A stretch of DNA of 64,000 bases from Sphingomonas sp. GTDB taxonomy: Bacteria > Pseudomonadota > Alphaproteobacteria > Sphingomonadales > Sphingomonadaceae. Location of the stretch: the NCBI RefSeq assembly GCF_017304615.1, contig NZ_JAFKLZ010000001.1:124001-188000 (forward strand), given 5' to 3'. The position numbers were made by a program, and so were the translations under genes. A model generated the notes under the pieces. That model saw only the letters and a list, made by a program, of their open reading frames with translations. It did no database searches and was not told where the DNA came from. Positions 1-9,482 of the stretch are shown here, one piece after another. Each line of letters opens with the position of its first letter. Position 1 is the stretch's first letter.

Positions 1-430
1 GATCTTCGGTAACGCCAACACCTGGTGGTCGCAGGCCGCCGGAAAGTATGAACGGGGCAATGCGCCGAAGGTCGGCGCGGTGCTCTCGTTCCGGTCGACC
101 GGCAAGATGCGCCTCGGTCATGTTGCGACAGTTGCGGCGATCGTCAGCGATCGCGAAGTACTGCTCAACCATGCCAATTGGTCGCGCCGCGGCGGCATCG
201 AATATACCGCGCGCGCGGTCGACGTGTCGGCGGCGGGCGACTGGAGCGAGGTTCGCGTATGGTACGGGCCGCAGGGCGGCCTCGGCACTTCGGTCTATCC
301 GACCAACGGCTTCATCTACGCCAACGGCGCGCCGAGCGACGACCGGATGGATGACGAACCCAAGCTGCCCTCGCTGCAAATGGCGAGTGTCGCCGCCGGC
401 ACCGGCCGCATGGTGGGTGTGCGCGACTAA
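1..430 (+). CDS. CHAP-domain protein, C-terminal part (5' end outside window)
   Basis: The reading frame is open from base 2 to the stop at 428-430, so the gene starts before the window. The visible 142 residues include NTWWSQAAGKYERG, then GAVLSF and the GHVATVAAI strand with a histidine, and NHANW further on. This fits the second half of a CHAP (NlpC/P60-like) amidase domain, whose catalytic His sits in a G-H-V-A motif and a polar residue follows; the catalytic Cys would lie upstream. Such proteins are usually secreted peptidoglycan hydrolases. The tail after about residue 80 is low in recognisable motifs. A terminator hairpin follows 22 bases after the stop. Confidence 0.75.
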   Translation, partial: IFGNANTWWSQAAGKYERGNAPKVGAVLSFRSTGKMRLGHVATVAAIVSDREVLLNHANWSRRGGIEYTARAVDVSAAGDWSEVRVWYGPQGGLGTSVYPTNGFIYANGAPSDDRMDDEPKLPSLQMASVAAGTGRMVGVRD

Positions 431-452
431 GCCGATCCAGCGCAGGTTTTCG

Positions 453-489
453 AAAGCCCCGTCCCGGACAGCCGGGGCGGGGCTTTTTC
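453..489. terminator. Rho-independent terminator between convergent genes
   Basis: A GC-rich stem (AAGCCCCGTCCCGG pairing with CCGGGGCGGGGCTT, four-base loop) is followed by TTTTTCTT on the plus strand. It lies between the stops of the CHAP gene and the convergent msrB-like gene; the minus side has only a short T tract, so it mainly serves the plus-strand gene but could act in both directions. Confidence 0.8.
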
Positions 490-490
490 T

Positions 491-982
491 TCATGCCTTG
501 CCCGGTGCGAAGGTCATCGCGACGCCGTTCATGCAGTATCGCAACCCGGTCGGCTTCGGCCCGTCGTTGAATACATGGCCCAGATGCCCGCCACAGCGGC
601 GGCAATGCACTTCGGTCCGTGACATGCCTAGCGATCCATCGGCGCGCGTGCGGATCGCGTTGGGCAACGGCTTCCAGAAGCTGGGCCAGCCGGTGCCGCT
701 GTCGAATTTGGTCGCTGACGAATAGAGCGCCAGCGCGCAGCCCTTGCACGAAAACGTGCCCGCGCGGTGCTCGTCGTTGAGTGGGCTGGAAAAGGGTCGT
801 TCGGTATCTTCGTGGCGCAGCACTTCGTACGCCGCCGGACCGAGCTTTTTGCGCCATTCGGCGTCGGTCATCGTCACTTCGAACTTTTCGGGCGGCTGGG
901 CGGGAGCCGCGCGGCAGCCGAAAAGGACGATGCTGGCGGTGCCGGCGCTCGCAAGGCTCAGGAATTCGCGTCGATTGGTCAT
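491..982 (-). CDS. msrB: Peptide-methionine (R)-S-oxide reductase, Tat-exported lipoprotein type
   Basis: MsrB reduces methionine-R-sulfoxide in proteins. The 163-residue product shows the zinc pairs C79-x2-C82 and C127-x2-C130, the GTGWPSF motif at 96-102, the GGHLGHVF motif and the RYCMN catalytic motif with C150. The N-terminus has twin arginines (NRREFL), a hydrophobic stretch and a VLFGC lipobox at Cys23, so it is probably a Tat-exported lipoprotein acting outside the cytoplasm rather than the usual cytosolic enzyme. It lies 52 bases downstream of the P450 gene and may be co-transcribed with it. Family call is secure; export is inferred from the signal sequence. Confidence 0.93.
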   Translation of the reverse strand: MTNRREFLSLASAGTASIVLFGCRAAPAQPPEKFEVTMTDAEWRKKLGPAAYEVLRHEDTERPFSSPLNDEHRAGTFSCKGCALALYSSATKFDSGTGWPSFWKPLPNAIRTRADGSLGMSRTEVHCRRCGGHLGHVFNDGPKPTGLRYCMNGVAMTFAPGKA

Positions 983-1034
983 ATCGGGTCTCCGTCGTTC
1001 ATAGATACGAGCGACGGACGCATTTTGTTACCCG

Positions 1035-2309
1035 TCAGTATTTGCTGAGTTCGACCGGCAGCTTGCGATAACCGTGGACGAAACAGGCGGACACGCGCTC
1101 CGGCTCGCCGACCACGTTCACGCGCATGCGGCGCTTGGCCATTTCCTCCAGCAGAACGCTGACCTGCAATTCGGCGAGGCGCGCGCCGACGCAGCGGTGG
1201 ATGCCGTGCCCGAACGCCAGGTGGCGCCGCGCATTGGGGCGATCGACCTGAATGTCGTCGGCGTTGTCGCCGAACACGCTCGCGTCGCGATTGGCCGATA
1301 GATACCACAGGGCCAGCTTGTCGCCCGCCTTGATGAGCTGGCCTTCGAGTTCATGATCCTGCGTCGCGGTGCGGCGCATATGCGCGAGCGGGGTCTGCCA
1401 GCGGATGATTTCCTGGACCGTATTGGCGATCAGCGACGGGTCGCCCTCCACCTTGGCGCGCTCGTCGGGAAATTTGTCGAGGCCATAGGCGATCGCGCTC
1501 ATCGTGTTGCGCGTCGTGTCGTTGCCGCCGACGATCAGCAGGATCAGGTTCCCCAGGAATTCGTACTGGTCCATTTCCGACATCGCGTCCGAATGGATCA
1601 TCATGCTGATGAGGTCGGGGGTGGGTTCCTTGCCGACCTTCTGGTTCCACAGATTGCCGAAATAGGCCCCGCACTCGAACATGTGCTTCAGGCGTTCCTC
1701 ACGCAGTTCGGGCGTCTTCACCAGTTCGATATCGCCCGCCCAGTCGGACCAGAAGGTCAGCTTGCGCCGGTCCTCCCACGGGAAATCGAAAAGGATCGCC
1801 AGCATCTGCGTGGTCAGTTCGATCGACACGGTATCGACCCAATCGAACTCCCTGCCATATTCGAGACTGTCGAGAATCTCTGCGGTGCGGCGGACAATGT
1901 CGTCCTTCATCCGCACCATCTCGCTCGGCGTGAAGGCGGGGGCGACGGTACGACGCTGGCCGGTGTGTTTCGGCCGATCCATCGCGATGAACATCGGCAT
2001 CTTCACGTCGCTGTCGGGCATCATGTCGGCGAGCGTGATGCCGCCGGCCTCGGACGAGAAGATGTCGGGGAGCGATTCAGCCTCGACGATCGGCTTGTAG
2101 GTGGAAACGGACCAATAGGGGCCGAAGTCCGATCCCTCGACGCGATAGACCGGGGCCTTTTCGCGCAGTTCCTCGAACGGAGCCTGCCATATGTCGTCGC
2201 GGTAGAGTTCGGGACGGGAGACGTCGAGCGGATCGATGGGTCCGTCATATTTGAGGACGGGGCCGCCCGCCACCATCTGCATGACCTCTTCCTGCGATTT
2301 GGTCGCCAT
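1035..2309 (-). CDS. Cytochrome P450, CYP153-like
   Basis: A 424-residue soluble bacterial P450. Visible landmarks are the I-helix motif GGNDTTRN, the ExxR of helix K (EIIRW), and the haem-ligand loop FGHGIHRCVGARL with the Cys at about 373. The sequence style (SSEAGGITLAD near residue 85, APAFTPSEMVRMKD, the C-terminal VHGYRKLPV) resembles CYP153 alkane/fatty-acid terminal hydroxylases; this subfamily call is from memory of the family. The start at 2309 was chosen over an upstream ATG (2354) because AGGAGAG stands 8 bases before it. No ferredoxin or ferredoxin reductase gene is adjacent, so redox partners must be elsewhere. It sits behind an ABC exporter on the same strand (63-base gap). Confidence 0.9.
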   Translation of the reverse strand: MATKSQEEVMQMVAGGPVLKYDGPIDPLDVSRPELYRDDIWQAPFEELREKAPVYRVEGSDFGPYWSVSTYKPIVEAESLPDIFSSEAGGITLADMMPDSDVKMPMFIAMDRPKHTGQRRTVAPAFTPSEMVRMKDDIVRRTAEILDSLEYGREFDWVDTVSIELTTQMLAILFDFPWEDRRKLTFWSDWAGDIELVKTPELREERLKHMFECGAYFGNLWNQKVGKEPTPDLISMMIHSDAMSEMDQYEFLGNLILLIVGGNDTTRNTMSAIAYGLDKFPDERAKVEGDPSLIANTVQEIIRWQTPLAHMRRTATQDHELEGQLIKAGDKLALWYLSANRDASVFGDNADDIQVDRPNARRHLAFGHGIHRCVGARLAELQVSVLLEEMAKRRMRVNVVGEPERVSACFVHGYRKLPVELSKY

Positions 2310-2372
2310 CGCCCACTCTCCTATTTTTACCAGATCAAGACGATACTTACACAAATGTCAATAGCGTATCGG

Positions 2373-3599
2373 CTAACCTGCTTTCGATCTCTTCGGTCCG
2401 CCGCCCGATTTGAGCACGCCCCGCCGGAACCAACTCGCGCCGAGCCAGATCACCACCGATACCCACAGTAATTGCCACAGGATCGCGATCGCATGCGGCC
2501 AGAGCGACGGCGAATTCGCGGCTTGCGCGGCCATCGCCATCGGCGAACTGAACGGGAAGATTTCGGCGATCAGCGCGATCATGCCGCCGGGATTGGCCGC
2601 GGCGGTCGTCGCCAGCCCGACCATGCCCATCTGCACGAACGTCATCGGCAGTGACATCATCTGCAATTCGCGCTGGGTCGACGCCTGTGCGCCCAGGATC
2701 AGATAGGCCGCGCCGACCAGCAGATAGGACATCACGAAATAGATGAGGAACAGCAGGGCGAACATCGGCTTGCCCACCGCCGGTGCGACTTGCGCGAGTT
2801 CGACCGCCATGCGGGCGGGCAACAGGCTGGTGATTTGCGAGACGACCGTGCCCCAGAACCCGACGAACAGCAAAGCGACGCCGAACATGCCGATCAGCTT
2901 GCCGACGAACACCGATTCGAGCGGCACTGCGGCGGCGAGCACTTCGATCACCTTGTTGTTGCGTTCCTCCGCCATCGTCCCGATCGTGAGGCCGGCAAGG
3001 AACAGTGTCAGCAGGAATATCGCCATCACCGCCAGGAACGCGGCGGTGCCATGTCCGGTGACGGTCACTTGCGTCTGCGCGATCCGAGTCTTGATCGGCG
3101 TGCTGAGAGGCGCGGCCGAACCCACGCGATCGGCGCGCAGCACCTGGTCGGCCAGCATTGCGAGATAGTTCGCCTCGCTCGCCGCGCCGTTGCCGTAGAG
3201 GATGTGCGGCTTTTCGAGTGGGCCGTAGAGGACGGCATCGACATCGCCCTCGCGGCTGCCGATCAGGCCGCGTGCCTGGGCGTCGGGGTTCCGTTCGGGC
3301 AGCTTGAACTCGATCGGCGGGGGCGCCTCGCGACGATCGAACACCGTGCGCAACTGCGCATCGATCGTCTGGATCGCGGGGGTGCGGTCGGGCGTGGTCA
3401 GCACGACCAATTTGCTGCGCTCGATCACGCTCTGCGTCATTGACGACGCCCCGACGCCGCCCGCCGCGCCGAACGCGATGGTGAGGAGAGGAGAGAGCAG
3501 GAATATCAGGAACGTCGGCGTGAAGACGGTCGCGATGAAATCGCGTCGCGCCACGGTCAGCGCCTGGCGGATATGGCGGCGGAACGAACCGGCGGCCAT
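2373..3599 (-). CDS. ABC-2 type transporter permease (NatB-like)
   Basis: This 408-residue inner-membrane protein has one membrane segment near residues 22-48, a long periplasmic domain to about 170, and then five or six membrane segments to about 385. That is the ABC-2/NatB layout (sodium or drug export permease). The ATP-binding partner lies directly upstream, and its stop codon overlaps this ATG (TGATG); a GTG three bases earlier is an alternative start. Substrate cannot be read from the sequence. Confidence 0.88.
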   Translation of the reverse strand: MAAGSFRRHIRQALTVARRDFIATVFTPTFLIFLLSPLLTIAFGAAGGVGASSMTQSVIERSKLVVLTTPDRTPAIQTIDAQLRTVFDRREAPPPIEFKLPERNPDAQARGLIGSREGDVDAVLYGPLEKPHILYGNGAASEANYLAMLADQVLRADRVGSAAPLSTPIKTRIAQTQVTVTGHGTAAFLAVMAIFLLTLFLAGLTIGTMAEERNNKVIEVLAAAVPLESVFVGKLIGMFGVALLFVGFWGTVVSQITSLLPARMAVELAQVAPAVGKPMFALLFLIYFVMSYLLVGAAYLILGAQASTQRELQMMSLPMTFVQMGMVGLATTAAANPGGMIALIAEIFPFSSPMAMAAQAANSPSLWPHAIAILWQLLWVSVVIWLGASWFRRGVLKSGGGPKRSKAG

Positions 3600-4540
3600 C
3601 ACAACGACTCCGTTTCAATTTGGGCTTCGGCTTCGGCCAGCGCCTTAGCGCCGACGATCTTGACGAAGGCGTCATGCAGACCGGGCCGCTCGATCGACAG
3701 CCCCGCCACACCATGGCCCGATTGCGTCAACAGCCGCAACATGTCTTCGATCCCGCCATCGGGCACCGGGAAGATCCATTCCCGCCCATTATGCCGCGCG
3801 TCGGCGGGCAGGATTCCGGCGATCGACTGGTCGTCGCGTTCGGGCGTGTAGTGCGCCTGCATCGGCAATTGCCCGCGGGCATCGTTGACCGTGCCCTCGA
3901 ACCGGCGCTTGCCCCCGGCGATGATCGCGAGCCGGTCGCACAGCCGCTCGGCGTGCGCCATGACATGGGTCGAAAACAGTACCGTCGCCCCGCGCGCCTG
4001 CTCGCCGCGGATCAGCTTTTCGAGATTCTCCTGGTTGACCGGATCGAGTCCCGAAAACGGCTCATCCAGCACCAGCAGATCGGGCTGATGCACCACCGAT
4101 CCGAGCAACTGGACGAGCTGCGCCATGCCCTTCGACAGTTTGCGGATCTTGGTGTCGACCGCATAGCCCAGGCCCGCATTCTCCATCAGGTCGACCGCGC
4201 GCTTGCGTCCCACGGTCCATGGCAGGCCGCGCAACGCCCCCATGAACGCGATCGCCTCGCGCGCCTTCATCGCCGGGTAGAGACCACGTTCCTCGGGCAG
4301 ATAGCCGACCTGATCGCTGGCGTCGCGCGGATGGCTGTGGCCGAGTAACGTCCGCTTGCCTTCGTCCGGCTCGATGATGCCGAGCAGCATACGGAGCGTC
4401 GTCGTCTTGCCCGCGCCGTTGGGACCCAGCACGCCGTAGATGGTGCCCGCCGGCACCGCCAGGTCGATCCCGTCGACCACTCTCCGTTGCCCGAATTTCT
4501 TGACCAGGCCGTTGGCGGTGACCGCCAGGGTTTGTGTCAC
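3599..4540 (-). CDS. ABC transporter ATP-binding protein (NatA-like)
   Basis: The 313-residue ATPase powers the ABC-2 permease encoded next to it. Walker A is GPNGAGKTT (39-47), the signature is LSKGMAQ and Walker B is LLVLDEPFSGLDP. The C-terminal roughly 90 residues after the ATPase core resemble the DUF4162 extension of such exporters. I chose the GTG at 4540 because AAAGGG precedes it by about nine bases; an ATG at 4603 would overlap the divergent queG start by 19 bases. The intergenic 44 bases then serve as a divergent promoter region. Confidence 0.88.
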   Translation of the reverse strand: MTQTLAVTANGLVKKFGQRRVVDGIDLAVPAGTIYGVLGPNGAGKTTTLRMLLGIIEPDEGKRTLLGHSHPRDASDQVGYLPEERGLYPAMKAREAIAFMGALRGLPWTVGRKRAVDLMENAGLGYAVDTKIRKLSKGMAQLVQLLGSVVHQPDLLVLDEPFSGLDPVNQENLEKLIRGEQARGATVLFSTHVMAHAERLCDRLAIIAGGKRRFEGTVNDARGQLPMQAHYTPERDDQSIAGILPADARHNGREWIFPVPDGGIEDMLRLLTQSGHGVAGLSIERPGLHDAFVKIVGAKALAEAEAQIETESL

Positions 4541-4584
4541 GCAAACTATCCCTTTGTTCTCGGCAATCGTGGTAGCGGGGCGCG

Positions 4585-5646
4585 GTGGATCACGAAAGGC
4601 CATTCGAGGAACGGTTGCGGGCCGAGGCGTTAGCGCTCGGTTTCGCGGACATCGGCGTCGCTCGCGCCGACGCCGCGCCGCTGGCGGGCGCGCGTTTGCG
4701 GCAATGGCTGGACGAAGGCCGCCATGGCGAGATGATATGGATGGAGGAGCGCGCGGCGCAGCGCGGGGCCCCGGTCGGGTTATGGCCCGAGGTGAAAAGC
4801 GTGATCGCGCTGGGGATGAGCTACGCGCCCGGCCGCGATCCGCTGGCGTTGGCGGGCGAGGGGGATCTGGGATGGATTTCGGTCTATGCGCAAGGGGGCG
4901 ACTATCATGACGTCGTCAAGCGCGCGTTGAAGGCGCTGGCGCGGTGGATCGTCGCCGAAGCGCCGGGTTCCGACCTCAAGGTGTTCGTGGACACCGCACC
5001 CGTGATGGAAAAGCCGCTGGCCGAGGCCGCGGGACTGGGCTGGCAGGGCAAGCATACCAACCTGGTCAGCCGCACGCATGGCAGCTGGCTGTTTCTCGGC
5101 GCGATCTACACCACGCTCGACCTCGCGCCGTCGCGGGCGGGGGATAATCGCTGCGGGTCGTGCGACGCGTGCCAGCGCGCCTGCCCGACCGACGCGTTTC
5201 CTGCGCCCTATCGTCTCGATGCGCGGCGCTGCATCTCCTACCTGACGATCGAGCATAAGGGGCCGGTGCCGGAAGAGTTCAGGGCGGCGCTCGGCAATCG
5301 CATTTACGGCTGCGACGATTGTCTCGCGGTGTGCCCGTGGAACAAGTTCGCCGATGCTGCGGCTGCTAACCGCGCCTTCCTGCCGCGCGCGGAATTCGCA
5401 GCTCCTGCACTCGCGGAGCTGCTGGCGCTCGACGATGCGGGGTTTCGTCAGGTGTTCGCGGGATCGCCGATCAAGCGGATCGGGCGTGATCGGATGGTGC
5501 GGAACGCCGCCTATGCGGCGGGCAACAGCGGTGACGCGGCGCTGGTTCCGTTACTGGAGGTGCTTAGCAACGATTCTTCGGAGGTCGTTCGCGATGCCGC
5601 CGGCTGGGCGATCGCGCGGCTACTTCCCGCCACCCCGCCGCGCTAA
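4585..5646 (+). CDS. queG: Epoxyqueuosine reductase QueG
   Basis: QueG performs the last step of queuosine synthesis in tRNA, reducing epoxyqueuosine with cobalamin and two 4Fe-4S clusters. The 353-residue protein has the catalytic VDTAPVMEK motif with D136, the first cluster motif C190-x2-C193-x2-C196-x3-C200 and the second motif C243-x2-C246-x3-C250, plus a C-terminal HEAT-like region. It starts at a GTG. queF, an earlier step of the same pathway, lies at 56.4 kb. The 3' end overlaps the convergent lipoprotein gene by 27 bases. Confidence 0.95.
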   Translation: MDHERPFEERLRAEALALGFADIGVARADAAPLAGARLRQWLDEGRHGEMIWMEERAAQRGAPVGLWPEVKSVIALGMSYAPGRDPLALAGEGDLGWISVYAQGGDYHDVVKRALKALARWIVAEAPGSDLKVFVDTAPVMEKPLAEAAGLGWQGKHTNLVSRTHGSWLFLGAIYTTLDLAPSRAGDNRCGSCDACQRACPTDAFPAPYRLDARRCISYLTIEHKGPVPEEFRAALGNRIYGCDDCLAVCPWNKFADAAAANRAFLPRAEFAAPALAELLALDDAGFRQVFAGSPIKRIGRDRMVRNAAYAAGNSGDAALVPLLEVLSNDSSEVVRDAAGWAIARLLPATPPR

Positions 5647-5988
5647 CGCTGCCACGCAACTCGCGCGGTCGATCGGGCTGCCGTCCGGCTGGCGGGTATC
5701 GACATAGGTGACGGTTGCCTCGCCGCCGCCTTTGGACGGGTAGAGATAGGTGTCGAGAACGCAGATCGTCCCCTTGAACTGTAGTTTGCGCGCATTGCCT
5801 TCGCGGACATCGGCATCGGGCGCGCCGAACGTGCGGGTGAGTTCGGCGGCGTCACGGCCCATGACGCGCTCGAGCCCAGTGGTCGGGATCGGCCGCAGCA
5901 CGATCGGGGCCACGGTTACCGGGCGCGGCGCCGCCTCGCCGCATCCGGCAAGCAGCAGCGCGCCGCCGACTATCATCGCCCGCTTCAT
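5620..5988 (-). CDS. Small lipoprotein, unknown function
   Basis: A 122-residue product beginning with a lipoprotein signal (charged MKR, hydrophobic run, LLAGC lipobox). The mature part contains a phrase of the SmpA/BamE style ([22 protein letters not shown]... [13 protein letters not shown]), hinting at a small two-layer fold of outer-membrane lipoproteins, but I do not recognise a named family. The ATG at 5988 has GGGAG six bases upstream and overlaps the stop of the EI24 gene (ATGA), so the pair is probably translationally coupled. Its last 27 bases overlap queG convergently. Confidence 0.72.
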   Translation of the reverse strand: MKRAMIVGGALLLAGCGEAAPRPVTVAPIVLRPIPTTGLERVMGRDAAELTRTFGAPDADVREGNARKLQFKGTICVLDTYLYPSKGGGEATVTYVDTRQPDGSPIDRASCVAALARRGGGK

Positions 5989-6665
5989 CGCCGTCTCCCA
6001 TGGAATTGATGAGTCGCCATCGCCGCGCCGAGCACGGGCGCGACAAGGTTGACGATCGGCACGCTCAGCAACGCCGCGACGATCACGCCCATGTCCCACC
6101 GCCTCCATCGCGTATCGCGCGCCCATTGTTTCATCTCAGCGCTGGACAGGTGCCGCGCCGCGACCATCTCGCCCAGATCGGCGCCGAGCAGCCAGCCGTT
6201 GGCCGCATAGAACAGCAACGGCGTGCCCACTCCCGTAACCAGCAGCACGACATAGACCGGGGCCAGCACGATATTGATCAGCAAGGTACGCAACGCGGAG
6301 CGCAACCCCATTGCCGCCGACCGCGCGATCGGCACATGATGCGCGCTGGCCAGCGCCTCCGGATAGTGCCGCCGTTCGACAGCGACCACGATCTCGTCGC
6401 CGAACAGCCAGATCACCGCTACCGCGATCGCGCGGAACAATACCCAGCCGAACAGCAGCATCGCCAGGAACCCGCTGATCGCGGCGAGATTGCCGGTCTC
6501 TTCGTCCCAGCCGAGCTGGTCGATAACCAGCCACCGCGTCGCGAACCACAATCCCGCGCCGAGCAAGAGGAACACGACCACCGTCAGCGCGATGGTCTTA
6601 GCAAACACGCGCAGGATCGCGGGGTCGGTCAGGTCGCCGATCGACAGGAAGAACGCGCGAAACAT
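5985..6665 (-). CDS. EI24-domain (CysZ-like) membrane protein
   Basis: A 226-residue protein with about five membrane segments. The order of segments, the central AALNGW-like stretch (here FYAANGWLLGADLGEMVAAR) and the total length match the EI24 family, which includes the sulfate permease CysZ. It probably sits in the inner membrane. No sulfur-assimilation gene is next to it, so a sulfate role is only a family-level possibility. It is followed by the small lipoprotein gene with a 4-base overlap and is divergent from the sugar kinase. Confidence 0.8.
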   Translation of the reverse strand: MFRAFFLSIGDLTDPAILRVFAKTIALTVVVFLLLGAGLWFATRWLVIDQLGWDEETGNLAAISGFLAMLLFGWVLFRAIAVAVIWLFGDEIVVAVERRHYPEALASAHHVPIARSAAMGLRSALRTLLINIVLAPVYVVLLVTGVGTPLLFYAANGWLLGADLGEMVAARHLSSAEMKQWARDTRWRRWDMGVIVAALLSVPIVNLVAPVLGAAMATHQFHGRRR

Positions 6666-6724
6666 CGTTGCGCGGGTCTAGCGAGATGCGTAGGGCGCGG
6701 CCAACCTTTTCCCGGAGACATATT

Positions 6725-7723
6725 TTGACCAGCCCGACCTATGACGTCGTCGCGATCGGCAACGCGATCGTCGACATCCTTTCCCAGGCGACCGACGAGT
6801 TCATCGTAGCCGAGGGGATGACCAAGGGCGGCATGCAGTTGATCTTCGATCCCGCCGCCGCCGACGCGCTGTATTCACGGATGGGGCCCGGGCGCGAAGT
6901 GTCGGGCGGATCGGCCGCCAACACGATCGCGGGGCTCGCCGCGCTCGGCCATGCGACCGGCTTTATCGGCCAGGTCGCGGATGACCAGCTTGGCGCGGTC
7001 TTCGCGCATGACGTGAAGGCGCTGGGCGTGCATTTCCCGACTGCGCCCGCGACCGGTGGCGATCCGACGGGACGCTGCCTTGTGCTGATCACGCCAGATG
7101 GCCAGCGCACCATGAACACCTTCCTCGGCGCGGCGCAGTTTCTGCCCGAAGCGGCCGTCGATCAGGCGACGATCGAAGCGGGCGCGATCCTCTATCTCGA
7201 AGGCTATCTGTGGAATGCCGACCAGTCGCGCGACGCGATGAAGCGCGCGATCGCGATGGCGCGGGGGGCGGGGCGCAAGGTCGCGCTTACGCTGTCCGAC
7301 GTGTTCGTGGTCGAGGGGCATCGCGCCGAATTCTTCGAACTGATCGACGCCGGCCAGATCGACATCTTGTTCGCCAACGACAACGAAGTCCGCGCGATGA
7401 TGCAGGACGACGACATTGCCGCGGCGGTGTCCGCCTTGTCGGCGCGCGTGCCGCTGCTGGTCTGCACGCATGGCGCATCGGGGGCCGAGGCGCACAAGGA
7501 TGGCGAGCATGCCCGCGTACCCGCCGAACCCGTCGATGACGTGGTGGACACGACCGGCGCGGGCGACCTGTTCGCCGCCGGTTTCCTGGCCGGGCAGGCG
7601 CAGGGCCGCGATCTCGCCACGAGCCTCCGCATGGGCGCGCTCTGCGCCGCCGAATGCATCGGCCATATCGGCCCGCGTCCTGTCGCCGACATCAAGCAGC
7701 TGGTCGCCGATAAGATCGGCTGA
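6725..7723 (+). CDS. PfkB-family kinase, adenosine-kinase-like
   Basis: A 332-residue PfkB (ribokinase-superfamily) kinase. It shows the N-terminal GNAIVDI, the GGSAANT substrate motif and the C-terminal DTTGAGDLFAAGF catalytic/anion-hole motif with its Asp. The length and overall sequence style match the adenosine kinase-like group of alphaproteobacteria. The start is set at the TTG at 6725, which has GGAGA seven bases upstream and begins where homologues begin; an upstream ATG at 6668 would add an unlikely basic leader. A terminator follows the gene. Confidence 0.88.
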   Translation: MTSPTYDVVAIGNAIVDILSQATDEFIVAEGMTKGGMQLIFDPAAADALYSRMGPGREVSGGSAANTIAGLAALGHATGFIGQVADDQLGAVFAHDVKALGVHFPTAPATGGDPTGRCLVLITPDGQRTMNTFLGAAQFLPEAAVDQATIEAGAILYLEGYLWNADQSRDAMKRAIAMARGAGRKVALTLSDVFVVEGHRAEFFELIDAGQIDILFANDNEVRAMMQDDDIAAAVSALSARVPLLVCTHGASGAEAHKDGEHARVPAEPVDDVVDTTGAGDLFAAGFLAGQAQGRDLATSLRMGALCAAECIGHIGPRPVADIKQLVADKIG

Positions 7724-7740
7724 GCGAGCCTGGGACAAAC

Positions 7741-7777
7741 AAAAAAAGGCCGGGGATCGCCCCCCGGCCTTTTTTGT
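7741..7777. terminator. Bidirectional Rho-independent terminator
   Basis: AAAAAAGGCCGGGG, a four-base loop and CCCCCCGGCC followed by TTTTTT form a strong hairpin flanked by A and T tracts. It lies between the convergent stops of the kinase gene and the amino-acid permease gene and should work on both strands. Confidence 0.92.
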
Positions 7778-7794
7778 TTTCGCCTGTCCGCCGA

Positions 7795-9408
7795 TTAGTC
7801 GAGCGGGTGCGACGTCTCAGGCAGCATCGCCGGGTCGTCGACCACGTCGATGATCCCGCGCCCGACATGGCTCCGGCTACGGCTGTAGAGGAAATAGACG
7901 ACCAGGCCGATTGCGCCCCAGCCAACCAGCACGAGCTTCGATGTCGTGTCCAGCGCAGCATAGAGGACGATGCAGCCGATGATCGCCAACGGCGCTACAA
8001 TCCACACCGCTGGGGTGCGGAACGCGCGCTTGCGAGTTGGGTCCTTGCGACGCAGCACCAGCACTGCGGTCGCGACCATCGCGAACGCGAACAACGTGCC
8101 TGCGTTGGAATAGTCCGCCAGGCTGCCGACCGGTAACAGACCGGCGAAGACCAAAGCGAACGTGCCGGTGACGGCGGTTACGACATATGGCGTCTTAAAC
8201 TTCGGATGCACCTTCGCGAACGACGACGGAAGCAAGCCGTCACGCGCCATCGTGAAGAACACGCGGGTCTGGCCGAACATCATCATTAGCACGACCGACG
8301 GCAACGCGATGATTGCGGCGAGACCCACAAAATAACCGATCCGCGAATAACCGATCGTCTGGAGCACATGTACCAACGCGTGATCGGAGCAGACCAAGGG
8401 CTGGGTCGCGCCGCTCGCCACGATTGCTGCACACCGGCCGGTCATTTCGGGCGACCCTGGCGCCAGGAATGCGCCAGCGGCCGACGTCACCGGTTGCGCG
8501 CCCAGCGTGCCAATCGCACCCGCTGCTACGAGCAAGTAGATCAAGGTGCAGATCAACAGGCTGCAGATCAGACCGATCGGCACATTGCGCTGCGGATTCT
8601 TGGTTTCCTCCGCCGCAGTCGAAACCGCGTCAAAACCGACGTAAGCGAAGAAAATCGACGCGGCTGCACCGACATAACCCGTGCCGCTGGTCAGATTGCC
8701 GAAACCGGTCGGCGTGAACGGGCTGAAATTGTCGGACTTCAGCAAGGGCAATGTCAGGATGATGAACGCCGTCAACGCGACGAGCTTGACGACGACAAGC
8801 ACGGCATTGACCATCGCGCTCTCCGTCGTTCCCCAGATCAGCAAACCGGTCACGACCAACACGATAACGACCGCCGGGAGGTTGATATAGCCGCCATGCT
8901 GCGCGGCATTGAGCAAGTCTTGGGTCGGCGCGCTGCCGAATGCCAGTGACACCTTAGCCATCAGGCCATTGGCGTTGCTGATTATCTCCGGAAAATATAC
9001 GTGGCTATCTTTTAGCGCGCCGACGAAGTGGTTTGACCACCCTACGGCCACCGCGCTGGCGCCCAGGGCATATTCTAAGACAAGTGCCCATCCGACCATC
9101 CAGGCCAGCGTCTCGCCCATAACGGCATAGGTGTAGGTGTAAGCTGACCCGGCAACCGGCACCATCGACGCCAGTTCCGAATAGCAAAGCGCCGCCACCG
9201 CGCAGACGAAGCCGGCGATGCAGAAACTGATCATCATGCCTGGGCCGGCCTTTTGCGCGGCGACGGCTGTCAGTACAAAGATACCCGTGCCAATCACCGC
9301 GCCGACGCCCAACATGGTGAGCTGGAACGCGCCGAGCGACCGGTGCAGCCCTTTCTTCTCGGCGGTCGCGAGGATCGCGTCCAATGGTTTAACGCGGTCG
9401 AAAATCAT
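7795..9408 (-). CDS. APC-family amino acid permease
   Basis: A 537-residue inner-membrane transporter with about 12 to 14 membrane segments. The first carries the APC signature GVGAVIGTGIFV, and later GFDAVSTAAEETKNPQRNVP is the typical motif of the CAT/YfnA-like branch (amino acid:cation symport). The ATG at 9408 is preferred because AAGGGG stands just upstream; a GTG at 9447 is an alternative. It is transcribed alone between a terminator and the HIT gene. Amino-acid specificity cannot be judged. Confidence 0.9.
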   Translation of the reverse strand: MIFDRVKPLDAILATAEKKGLHRSLGAFQLTMLGVGAVIGTGIFVLTAVAAQKAGPGMMISFCIAGFVCAVAALCYSELASMVPVAGSAYTYTYAVMGETLAWMVGWALVLEYALGASAVAVGWSNHFVGALKDSHVYFPEIISNANGLMAKVSLAFGSAPTQDLLNAAQHGGYINLPAVVIVLVVTGLLIWGTTESAMVNAVLVVVKLVALTAFIILTLPLLKSDNFSPFTPTGFGNLTSGTGYVGAAASIFFAYVGFDAVSTAAEETKNPQRNVPIGLICSLLICTLIYLLVAAGAIGTLGAQPVTSAAGAFLAPGSPEMTGRCAAIVASGATQPLVCSDHALVHVLQTIGYSRIGYFVGLAAIIALPSVVLMMMFGQTRVFFTMARDGLLPSSFAKVHPKFKTPYVVTAVTGTFALVFAGLLPVGSLADYSNAGTLFAFAMVATAVLVLRRKDPTRKRAFRTPAVWIVAPLAIIGCIVLYAALDTTSKLVLVGWGAIGLVVYFLYSRSRSHVGRGIIDVVDDPAMLPETSHPLD

Positions 9409-9482
9409 GTGTGGGCCACCCCTTGGCTTGTCATTTTGTGTTGGCACCGGAGCCTAACCACAAAAGCGGGTGGCGCAATCCC

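Noticed and set aside
48-725. 225-codon plus-strand frame over the CHAP and msrB genes
   Set aside because: It lies in another frame of two better supported genes and is rich in Arg/Ser/Ala.
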